This document shows positions 29,526-37,800 of a stretch of 64,000 nt of DNA, piece after piece. The stretch comes from CAWBFD01 sp963788115 (GTDB taxonomy: Bacteria > Actinomycetota > Thermoleophilia > Solirubrobacterales > 70-9). Position 1 is the first letter of the stretch, and each line of letters begins with the position of its first letter. The notes beneath the pieces were generated by a model. The model did not search any database. It saw nothing but the letters and a program-made list of their open reading frames with translations, and was not told where the DNA came from. The stretch spans positions 310,001 to 374,000 of the forward strand of contig CAWBFD010000003.1 of the NCBI GenBank assembly GCA_963788115.1, given 5' to 3'. The position numbers and the translations under genes are program-made.

Positions 29526-30305
29526 TTACGCCGCCCGCTCGGCGACGACCAGGTTGATCCCGGCCGCCTCGACCTCGCCCCGCTGGGACGGGGCGAGGCC
29601 GTCGTCGACGATCACCGCGTCGAGCTCCTTCGCGCGGACCACCGTGAGCAGGGATTGGACGCCGAACTTGGACGAGTCCAGGAGGGCGACGGTGCGCCGG
29701 GAGACCTCGTGGACGGCCCCGAGCACGTCGGCGATGTTTCGCTGGGCGGTCGAGAGCCCGCGTTCGGGCGTGACCCCCGCCGCCGAGATGAAGCTGGTCG
29801 CGAAGTTGAGCTGGCGCAGGAACTCCACAGTCCATCGACCCCCGATCAGGCGCATGTTCTGATCGACCTCGCCGGGCGCCACGATCAGGTGCACGCCCTC
29901 GTGCTCGAACTCGGCTGCGACCACCGGCGAGTTCGTGACCATGGTCAACGACTCGACCGGGCTCGACTGGATCGCGCCGGCCAGCGCGGCGCAGGTGGTC
30001 GAGGAGTCGATGAAGATCGTCGAGCCCTCCTCCACCCACTCCAGCGCCCGGCTCGCGATCAGCGCCTTCGCGCCCGCGCTTCTGGCCCGCCGGCTGGCCC
30101 ATGCGTTGCGCGCCCGGCGCTGGCCGTTCGGGAGCTGCGCGCCGCCGTGGACGCGATCGACCAGACCCTCCTCGGAGAGGGCTCGCAGGTCGCGGTGGAT
30201 GGTCGCCGGCGACACCCTGAGCTCACGCGCCAGCTCCCCGACCCAGACGGAGCCGTCGCGCTCGATCCGGTCCATGATCGCGGTCTGGCGAAGCGGTCCT
30301 CTCAT
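29526..30305 (-). CDS. DeoR/GlpR-family transcriptional repressor
   Basis: About 259 residues. The N-terminal winged helix-turn-helix reads RQTAIMDRIERDGSVWVGELARELRVSPATIHRDL, with the typical VDRVHGGAQ wing. The C-terminal DeoR sensor domain shows the sugar-phosphate loop GSTIFIDSSTTCAAL and VTNSPVVA. The ATG at 30305 overlaps the Tm-1-like stop as ATGA; the longer frame upstream has no conserved sequence. It probably represses this catabolic block in response to a phosphorylated sugar; its own operon start is at 31550-31601. Confidence 0.88.
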   Translation of the reverse strand: MRGPLRQTAIMDRIERDGSVWVGELARELRVSPATIHRDLRALSEEGLVDRVHGGAQLPNGQRRARNAWASRRARSAGAKALIASRALEWVEEGSTIFIDSSTTCAALAGAIQSSPVESLTMVTNSPVVAAEFEHEGVHLIVAPGEVDQNMRLIGGRWTVEFLRQLNFATSFISAAGVTPERGLSTAQRNIADVLGAVHEVSRRTVALLDSSKFGVQSLLTVVRAKELDAVIVDDGLAPSQRGEVEAAGINLVVAERAA

Positions 30306-31549
30306 CGCCCGCGCTCCCCCTGCTCTGCCAGCTCGAGGAACCGGCTGGCGACCAGCTGGCCGAACTCCGGGTCGTTGACCGCCAGATCCACCCGCTCGAG
30401 CGCGATCCCGGGACGAAGCTCGGCCGCCAGCGCCTCGACGAGCTCCATGTCCGCTTCGTGGTCCCACAGGGGACCGCCCTCGATGTCGATCAGCGAGTAT
30501 CCGCGGGTCGGGACGATGACCGCGGTCGGCCCCGAGGAATCATTGATGCGAAGGGCGATCAGCCGGCCGAGCTCGGCCATCTCCTCGGGTCGCAGGCGCA
30601 CCAGCGTCGCTACCGGATTGTGCTTGTACAGCGGGCGGTCGCGCCAGCGCTCGGGGACCGTGTCCAGCGGCCCCTGGTTGAAGAAGTCGGCGCAGCCCGG
30701 AGTCACGACCTGGGGGAGCCCGTGCTGGGCCGCGACCGTGAGCCGGCGCTCATCGGTCGCGTGAACCCCATCGAAGAGGGTGTTGGCGAGCTCCGAGAGG
30801 CTGAACTCGATCACGCCGGCGAGCGAGCCCTGGGCGATCAGGTCCTCCATTGCCGGGCCGCCGACCCCGTTGGCGTGGAAGATCACCGGCGACCAGCCCG
30901 CGTCGGCGAGGACGTCGTACGCCGCCATCGCGCCGGGGGTCGTCTGCCCCAGCATCGTCACCCCGACGCTGCGCGCGCCCAGGTCGGCGGGGACCGATCC
31001 TGCATCCCTGACCATCCCGACCACGGCGGCGACCGCGTTGTCGAAGACGGCCCGCGCGATCGGGTTGAGACCGAGGATGTCCACCACGGAGTGCATCACG
31101 GCGACGTCCCTGCGGCCCATGAAGGGACCGAACGCGCGGGGCCCGGAAGCGCTCGGGGAGACGATCAGCTTCGGCACCCCGACCGGCAGGGACTGCATCG
31201 CCGCCGCGCCGAGCAGCGCACCCTCGGCCCCGCCGAGGCAGAGCGCCCCGTGCAGCCGCCCCTGGGCGTACAGCTCGCCGACGACGCGGCTGACTCCCAC
31301 CTGCATCAGCTCCACCGCCGCCCCTCGGCTGCCGGCGTTCTGCACCGACTCGAGCTCGTGGCCGGCCGCCCGCGCGACCTCCTCGCGGGGGACGTCGGCA
31401 TCGCAGAGGGGCTCGCCGAGGATGCCGGTGTCGATCACGATCGCATCGGTCCCGAGCGCGGCGATCCGTTCGCGGACGTACTCGATCTCTCGACCCTTGG
31501 TGTCGAGGGTCCCGAGCACCGCAATGGTCGGCCTGGACCGTTCGGTCAT
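30302..31549 (-). CDS. Tm-1-like ATP-binding domain protein (UPF0261)
   Basis: A 415-residue cytosolic protein. The N-terminal Rossmann-like domain starts TIAVLGTLDTKGREIEYV, the signature of Tm-1-like/UPF0261 proteins. Glycine-rich LGGAEGALLGAAAM, the GVTMLGQTTPGAMAA domain junction, HANGVGGPAMEDLI, VTPGCADFFNQGP and the C-terminal PTRGYSLIDIEGGPLWD are also typical. The plant homologue Tm-1 binds ATP and a viral replicase; the bacterial role is uncertain, though these genes sit in sugar-acid catabolic clusters. Its ATG lies only about eight bases from a CATAAT -10 box, so the message may be nearly leaderless. Confidence 0.88.
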   Translation of the reverse strand: MTERSRPTIAVLGTLDTKGREIEYVRERIAALGTDAIVIDTGILGEPLCDADVPREEVARAAGHELESVQNAGSRGAAVELMQVGVSRVVGELYAQGRLHGALCLGGAEGALLGAAAMQSLPVGVPKLIVSPSASGPRAFGPFMGRRDVAVMHSVVDILGLNPIARAVFDNAVAAVVGMVRDAGSVPADLGARSVGVTMLGQTTPGAMAAYDVLADAGWSPVIFHANGVGGPAMEDLIAQGSLAGVIEFSLSELANTLFDGVHATDERRLTVAAQHGLPQVVTPGCADFFNQGPLDTVPERWRDRPLYKHNPVATLVRLRPEEMAELGRLIALRINDSSGPTAVIVPTRGYSLIDIEGGPLWDHEADMELVEALAAELRPGIALERVDLAVNDPEFGQLVASRFLELAEQGERGR

Positions 31550-31601
31550 CCGATGGGATTATGCAACAACGTGATCGAATCCAATATGATCGCGCAAAGT
31601 T
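31550..31601. promoter_or_regulatory. Divergent promoter region of Tm-1-like/DeoR and oxidase operons
   Basis: A 52-bp gap between two divergent starts. TATGAT (31585-31590) is a good -10 for the plus-strand oxidase and would start transcription near its GTG. CATAAT (minus strand, 31558-31563) does the same for the Tm-1-like gene. Inverted ACAAC (31566-31570) and GTTGT (31599-31603) flank the centre as a possible DeoR operator. Neither gene has a visible ribosome site. Confidence 0.55.
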
Positions 31602-33017
31602 GTGACGTCTTCTGACCGCATCCAAAGCCTGACGGAGCGCCTGGACGGGATTCCGGTGCTCACGGACGAGGAGGCCCGCCGCGAGCGGTCGCTCGACACC
31701 TACTGGAAGGCCGCCGCGCTGGCGCGAGCCGGCCGCGCGCCGACGGCGGATGCGGTCGTGCGGCCCCGGAACGCGGCCGAGGTCGCGGCCACGCTCGCCG
31801 CCGCAGCGGCGGAGGGCGTCCCGGTGGTGCCCCGCGGGGGCGGATCCGGCAGCCAGGGCGGCGCCGTGCCCGACGTCGGCGGGGTCGTGCTCGACCTGAC
31901 CGAGCTCGGCGAGATCGTGGAGCTCGACGAGGAGGCGCTGACCGTCCGCGCCCAGGCCGGCGTCGGCGGCCTCGAGCTCGAGGAGTGGCTCAACGAGCGC
32001 GGCTACACCTTTCCCCACTACCCCGCGTCGCTCCACCTCGCCCGGGTCGGCGGCTATCTCGCCGCGAAGGGCTCGGGCGTCGTCTCGACCAAGTACGGCA
32101 AGATCGAGGACCTCGTCGCCTCGATCGAGGTCGCGCTTCCATCGGGCGAGCTCGTGCGCACGGTGCCGATCCCGCGCCACGCGGTGGGGCCCGACCTCAA
32201 CCAGCTGTTCATCGGCAGCGAGGGCACGCTTGGCGTGATCACCGAGGCCACGCTGCTGCTGCGGCCGATGCCCGAGCACCGCAGCTTTCGGGTGGTCGGC
32301 TTCGATGACCTGGCGACGGGCCTGCACGCGGTTCGTCGCGTGCTTCAGGCGGGGTGGCGGCCGGCGGCCGTGCGGCTCCACGACCCCGAGGCCACACGGG
32401 TCAACCTCGCCCGGGTGCTCGACGTCGATGTCGCCGGCGTGAAGCTCGTCCTGGTCTTCGACGGCCCGCGAGCCCTGGTGGAAACCGAGGAGCGCGAGGT
32501 CCTGCGCTCCCTCACCGCCGACGGCGGGCAGGACGAGGGGCCCGAGGTTGCCGAGCAGTGGTGGGAGAACCGTTTTCGCATCTATTACCCGCCGTTCCGG
32601 CCGGAGCTGCCCAGTATCTGGGGGACCATCGACCTGGCCGCGGGCTACGGGCGCATGCTCCCCGCTTACGAGGCCGTCCGCGCCCTGATGCTGCGCGACT
32701 ACGAGCGCTACGGGCTCACCTTCACCGGCCACTTCTCCCACTGGCACGTGTGGGGGACGATGGTCTACGGGCGCTTCGTGCTGGAGGCGCCGCCCGACGA
32801 CGTGGATGCCGCCGTCGCGATCTACGACGAGATCTGGAGGCGCACCTCCGAGGTGATCCTCCGTGAGGGGGCGGTGATCAACGACCACCACGGCGTCGGC
32901 CTGAAGCTGGCCGATGACATGGCGGCTCAGTACGGGTCGGGGTGGTCGGTCCTGGAGACGATCAAGGGTGCCCTTGACCCCGAGCGGATCATGAATCCGA
33001 ACAAGCTCGGACTGTGA
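31602..33017 (+). CDS. FAD-binding oxidase (GlcD / alkyl-DHAP synthase-like)
   Basis: A 471-residue flavoenzyme of the PCMH (FAD_binding_4) type. The diphosphate-binding loop VPVVPRGGGSGSQGGAV is near residue 75. HYPASLHLARVGGYLAAKGSGVVSTKYGKIEDLV and LFIGSEGTLGVITEATL complete the FAD domain. The C-terminal half has HFSHWHVWGTMVYGRF and the ending VINDHHGVGLKLA...LDPERIMNPNKL, as in glycolate/lactate oxidase-type and alkyldihydroxyacetonephosphate synthase-type proteins. It probably oxidises a hydroxy acid or sugar acid. The GTG start lacks a ribosome site. First gene of an operon with the creatininase and epimerase genes. Confidence 0.88.
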   Translation: MTSSDRIQSLTERLDGIPVLTDEEARRERSLDTYWKAAALARAGRAPTADAVVRPRNAAEVAATLAAAAAEGVPVVPRGGGSGSQGGAVPDVGGVVLDLTELGEIVELDEEALTVRAQAGVGGLELEEWLNERGYTFPHYPASLHLARVGGYLAAKGSGVVSTKYGKIEDLVASIEVALPSGELVRTVPIPRHAVGPDLNQLFIGSEGTLGVITEATLLLRPMPEHRSFRVVGFDDLATGLHAVRRVLQAGWRPAAVRLHDPEATRVNLARVLDVDVAGVKLVLVFDGPRALVETEEREVLRSLTADGGQDEGPEVAEQWWENRFRIYYPPFRPELPSIWGTIDLAAGYGRMLPAYEAVRALMLRDYERYGLTFTGHFSHWHVWGTMVYGRFVLEAPPDDVDAAVAIYDEIWRRTSEVILREGAVINDHHGVGLKLADDMAAQYGSGWSVLETIKGALDPERIMNPNKLGL

Positions 33018-33040
33018 GTGGAGACCACCAAGGAGGAACG

Positions 33041-33895
33041 ATGGATCTGCCGACGTACAACCTGGGTCGGCTGGCGCCGCCGGACGTCAAGGCCTACCTC
33101 GAGGAGAAGGACATCGTGATGATCCCGATCGCCAGCCTCGAGCAGCACGGGCCGCACCTCCCGCTGCTGACCGACACGATCCAGGCCGAGGAGATCACCG
33201 AACGGGCGGCCGAGCGAGCGCAGGTCCTGTACACGCCCTCGGTCTGGATGGGCTACTCCCCTCAGCACATGTACGGCGTCGGCGAGGGCACGGGGACGAT
33301 CACCGTCCGTCCGCAGGTCCTGCTGGACCTCTACTACGAGATCGCCCGCTGCCTCATCCACCACGGCTTCTCGAAGCTCGTCTTCGTCAACAACCACGGC
33401 TCCAACAACAAGATCATCGAGCCGCTCCTGCGCCGCATCCGCTACGACACCGGCGCCTTCGTGGTCATGTCGAAGCTGTTCGCGGAGCGCTATCTCGCGC
33501 TCATCGACGACATCATGGAGAACCCCCCGGAGGAGACTCCCGGCTGGCACTCGAGCGAGCTCGAGACCTCCCAGGTGCTGGCCTCCGACGAGAGCCTCGT
33601 GCGCATGGACCGGGCCGTGCACCAGGTGCCCGAGCGCCCCAAGTGGTTCCCGGACAGCTTCATCAAGCCCGACGGCGCGCCGGACGTCGAGTTCGAGGGC
33701 TACCAGTTCTTCGTCTTCGCGACCGACCACTCAGACTTCACGCCGAGCGGGGTGATCGGCAACCCGTTCCGCGCCAGCGCTGAGAAGGGCATGAAGACCT
33801 ACGACCGCTACGCGGACCATCTCGCGGCCGCGCTGAAGGAGTTCGAGAAGGTCGAGGTGGAGGTCCACACGCGCGAGTGGAAGGAGCTCGTCTGA
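33041..33895 (+). CDS. Creatininase-family metallohydrolase
   Basis: A 284-residue creatinine amidohydrolase-fold protein. Metal-site segments are complete: IASLEQHGPHLPLLTDT (Glu, His, Asp), VFVNNHGSNN (His) and GWHSSELETS (Glu). Family members hydrolyse cyclic amides or lactams and some act in sugar-lactone or redox-cofactor pathways; the substrate here is unknown. An AAGGAGG site at 33030-33036 precedes the ATG, 23 bp after the oxidase stop. It lies two bases from the next gene, so the three genes form one operon. Confidence 0.88.
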   Translation: MDLPTYNLGRLAPPDVKAYLEEKDIVMIPIASLEQHGPHLPLLTDTIQAEEITERAAERAQVLYTPSVWMGYSPQHMYGVGEGTGTITVRPQVLLDLYYEIARCLIHHGFSKLVFVNNHGSNNKIIEPLLRRIRYDTGAFVVMSKLFAERYLALIDDIMENPPEETPGWHSSELETSQVLASDESLVRMDRAVHQVPERPKWFPDSFIKPDGAPDVEFEGYQFFVFATDHSDFTPSGVIGNPFRASAEKGMKTYDRYADHLAAALKEFEKVEVEVHTREWKELV

Positions 33896-33897
33896 GC

Positions 33898-34787
33898 ATG
33901 GAGCTGGCGATGCACAACTGGATGAGGGCCGAGCCGATCGAGACGACGATCCGCCGGCTGGCGAAGTACGGCTACGACGCCCTCGAGATCAGCAGCACGA
34001 GGCCGCGCGAGTACGACACCAAGGAAGTGCTGCGCGATGCTCGAGGAGAACGGGATCCGCTGCTCGGGCTCGGTCACGCTGATGGTCGAGGAGAAGAGCC
34101 TGGTCGCCGGCACGGCGGAGGCTCGTGCCAGGTCGGTGGAGTACGTGAACGACACGATCACGCTGACCAAGGAGCTCGAGGGTCCCGTGGTCTCGATCGT
34201 CCCCAACGAGGTCGGCAAGGTGACTCCGGAGTCGACCCCGGAGGAGGAGTGGGGGTGGGCGGTGGCGTGCCTCGAGGAGATCCACGAGTTCGCCCAGCGG
34301 GAGGGGATCAGGCTCGCGATCGAGCCGATCAACCGGTTCGAGACCTACTTCATCTCCCGCGCGGCGCAGGGGCTCGCGCTCGCCGACGCGGTCAGCCCCG
34401 ACATCGGGCTCTGCCTCGACACCTTCCACCTCAACATCGAGGAGCCCGATCCCTACGAGGCGATTCGCGAGGCCGGCGACCGGCTGATGGACCTGCACGT
34501 CGCGGACAACAACCGCCTCGCCTGCGGGATGGGCCACTACGACTGGGGCAGGGTCGTCGACATCCTGCGCGAGATCGGCTACGACGGCGCGCTCGCGGTC
34601 GAGTTCGTGGCCCCGATCGACCGCACGCCCGGCGAACCCGTTCCCGAACGCGATCGACACCGATCCGGTCGACATCACGCCCGAGCAGCGCAAGTTCATC
34701 GAGGACCACGGCTCGGACCTCCTTAGCGAGGAGTTCTACAGCTCGCTGACCGAGCGCTGCGCGAACGAGCTGCGGCCGCTCCTCTAG
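33898..34787 (+). CDS. TIM-barrel sugar epimerase, paralogue of 28449 gene (frame broken)
   Basis: About 296 residues when bridged, closely similar to the 28449-29336 protein throughout (same MHNWMRAEPIETTIRRLAKYGY start and VEFVAPIDRTP region, IEPINRFETY, CLDTFHLN, DLHVADNN). Compared with the paralogue, one G is added near 34035 (CGC-G-ATG) and one C near 34629 (a CCC where the paralogue has CC). Each shifts the frame and the sequence then continues. All four metal ligands lie in the middle segment. Third gene of the oxidase-creatininase operon, with AAGGAG before the ATG. Confidence 0.85.
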
Positions 34788-34809
34788 ATCTCCGCGCGGG
34801 GCTGACCCG

Positions 34810-37800
34810 CTATCTGTTCCTGACGTTCAGCGTCGCCGTCACCTGCTCGGTGTCGGCGTCGGGAGAGGTCGCCGTGAACGTGAGCGTCACCTGCCTGCCC
34901 GCGGCCGCCCTCCTCGCCCTGACCGTGAACCTCGGCCTCCGCTCGAAGCCGTCTCTGAGGCGGTCGTACGTGACGCACTTCGGGCTGATGATCGCCACGC
35001 GGTTCCTCGGCGCGTCGAGGCAGACCCCCACATCGTCGGCCGGGGCGTCGCCGATGTTGCGCACCGTCGCCGTGAAGTTGGTCCGGTCGCCGACGCTCAC
35101 GCGCGCGGTCCGAGGCCTCACCGTGAGGCGCAGCTCAGCCTGTCGCCCCTCCTCCAGGACGGTCACGGTGACCGCATCGGTCACCTCGGCCTCGCCGTCG
35201 GAGACCGTCAGCTCGGCCTCGTAGGTTCCCGGGGTTGGTGTAGGTGTGGGTCGGGTTCTGCTCGGTCGAGTCCTCGGTGCCGTTGCCGTCGAAGTCCCAG
35301 CTGTAGCTGAGGTCGTCCCCGTCGGCGTCGGACGCCGTGGCGGTGAAGTCGACCTCCAGCGGCGCCGGACCCTGGGTCGGACTCGCCGCGATCGAGTCGA
35401 TCACCGGCGGGTTGTTTGCGGCCTCGACCCCGCAGGTCTCCGACGGCTCGACGCCGGCGGTGGTCTCGAGGCCGCCCAGCACCTGGGTCAGGAAATTGGG
35501 CTCCGTGTAGGACGCCTCCGTGTGACCCATCCCGGTGTACCAGGAGCGCCCGCCGTCGTACCGGTGGCACCACGTCATCGGATGGTCGTCATCCGTGGTG
35601 TTGCCGTCGTCCTCGTTGTAGGTCGACTCGTCGATGTTCGCCAGCACGTGGACCTCGCCGCGCGGGCTGTAGTCGGCGTTACCCCCCTCGCCGGTGGTCA
35701 GCTCGAACCGCTCGAACGCGGCCTCGGGCGAGGTCGCGGCGTTGTTCGAGAACGCGAACAGGCCGATCCGGGCGTTCGCAGGCAGCGGGGCCGGACGCCC
35801 GACCGGCGTCCACGTGGTCCCGTCGGTCGAGTAGGCGCCGGTGATGTTGGTGCCGTCCGACGTGATCCGAACCTGGAAGTCATCGGGGAAGTTCGCCGGG
35901 ATGTTGGCGGTCGAGTCCGCGGCCTCGTTGCGCGGGGTGTCGCCGGTCTCGTAGATGAACTCGAACTTCTCGTCGCCCGCCGCCGTGTGGGCGATGCGGC
36001 CCAGCTTGGTGAAGTTGTCGTCGTTGCCGTAGACCAGGAGGCCGGCCTGGTGGTACTGGGCCGTGCCCTCGAAGTTCATGCTCGCGGTCGCCTCCCAGGG
36101 GCCGTCCGGCGCATCGCGCAGCACCAGGTTCTGGGCGTTGTCCGGAGCGGCGCCGTAGAGGTCGCCCGGCTCGGCGGGGATGCGCAGCGCGCCGCCGCTG
36201 ACGGTCAGGTTCTGGTTGCGGCGCACGACCTCCCATGGAGGCGAGGCGACGTCGGTGCCGTCGAACTCCTCGACGATGGTCTCTCCACCGCCGCCACCGC
36301 CGGTGGCGAAGTCGGGCGACTTGAAGTTGTACCACTCGTCAGTCCGCTGATAGGTGTCCGGAAGCGGTTCCGTCGACGGATGCTCCTGGTCCTCGACTCC
36401 GATCGTGGCCTCCTGGAACTGATCGGCCCCACCCGGGTGGTTGCGGAAGTACGCACCGACGAGATGCCCGTACCAGTTCCAGTCGTACTCGGTGTCGGAG
36501 GCCGAGTGGATGCCGACGTAGCCGCCGCCGCCCTGGATGTAATCCTCGAACGCCGCCTGCTGCTGCGCGTTGAACACGTCGCCGGTCGTCGAGAGGAACA
36601 TCACGGTGTCGTAGTGGGAGAGCACGTCCGCCCGGAAGGCGGTCGAGTCCTCGGTGTGGTCGACCTGGAAGTTCTCCTGGTCGCCCATCTGCTCGAACGC
36701 CGCATGCCCCTCGTCGATCGACGAGTGGCGGAAGCCCGCGGTCTTCGAGAACACAAGGGTCCGGAAGTCCGCAGCCGGGTCGTCGGCCTCGAGGACCTGA
36801 ACGTCAACCGTCCGCGAGGCGGCCGCCTGCCCGTCGGAGACGGTGACCTCGGCCTCGTACTCGCCGGGCGCGGTATAGGTGTGGGTCGGGTTCTGCTGCG
36901 TCGAGTCCTCGGTGCCGTTGCCGTCGAAGTCCCAGCTGTAGGTGAGCGGGTCGTCGTCGGGATCGGTCGCCGCGACCGCGAAGTCCACCTCGAGCGGGCC
37001 GAGCCCGATGGTCGGGTCCGCCGTCGGTTCGTCGACCGCCGGCGGGCGGTTGTCCGGCGGCTCCGCGCAGCCGCCCCTGTTGCCATCGAGCTCGAAGTAC
37101 TCGAAGTGGGCGGTGCCGCCGCCGCTGTTCACGCCGAGCGTGAACAGGCCGAACATCGGCGCGGCCATGTCGTTCTGCACAGGCTCGGCAGCGCGGTGAA
37201 GGTCTCGCCGTCGAACGAGTACTCGCCGGTGTACATGTCGCCGGCCTTGGTCAGCCGCAGCCAGACGACCTCGGTGCCCGCGGGGAGGGGCGTCACCTGC
37301 GGCTGCGGGTTCTGGATCGACGTTGCCCTCCTCCGAGCGCAGCTCGATCCGGTTGAGCACCGTCTGGCCCTGGTCGGAGATGGACGTCGTACTTGATGTA
37401 GTTCCCGTCGTCCTGGTAGGCCATCAGCCCGGCCTGCTCGTAGTTGTCGCTGAGCTCGCCGGCGTCGACCTGGGTCTCGATCACCCAGTTCTCCCCGGCG
37501 TGGTCGGGCGTCTGCAGGAAGAAGTTGCGGGTCGGCGCGGGGTCGCCGTCGGCGTAGATGTCGCCGTTGACCGTGGTCGACGTTCAGCTGCGCCGCCTGG
37601 CGACCGTGTAGAGGCTGTCGTCCTCGCGCACGATCGCGTTCCACTTGCCCTTGTCGAGGCTGGCGCCGTCGAACTCGTCGCCGAAGCCGCCGCCGCCTCC
37701 GCCGCCTGGCGGCTCGCCGTTGAGCAGGAAGTAGTCGAACGAGACGGTGTCGCCCTGGCCGTCCGGCTGCGGGCCGAAGGCGAACAGCCCGAAGTCGGGA

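Noticed and set aside
30750..32891. A long minus-strand open frame across the oxidase gene
   Set aside because: It overlaps the FAD oxidase and part of the Tm-1-like gene in another frame, has no recognisable domain, and both overlapped genes have clear family motifs.
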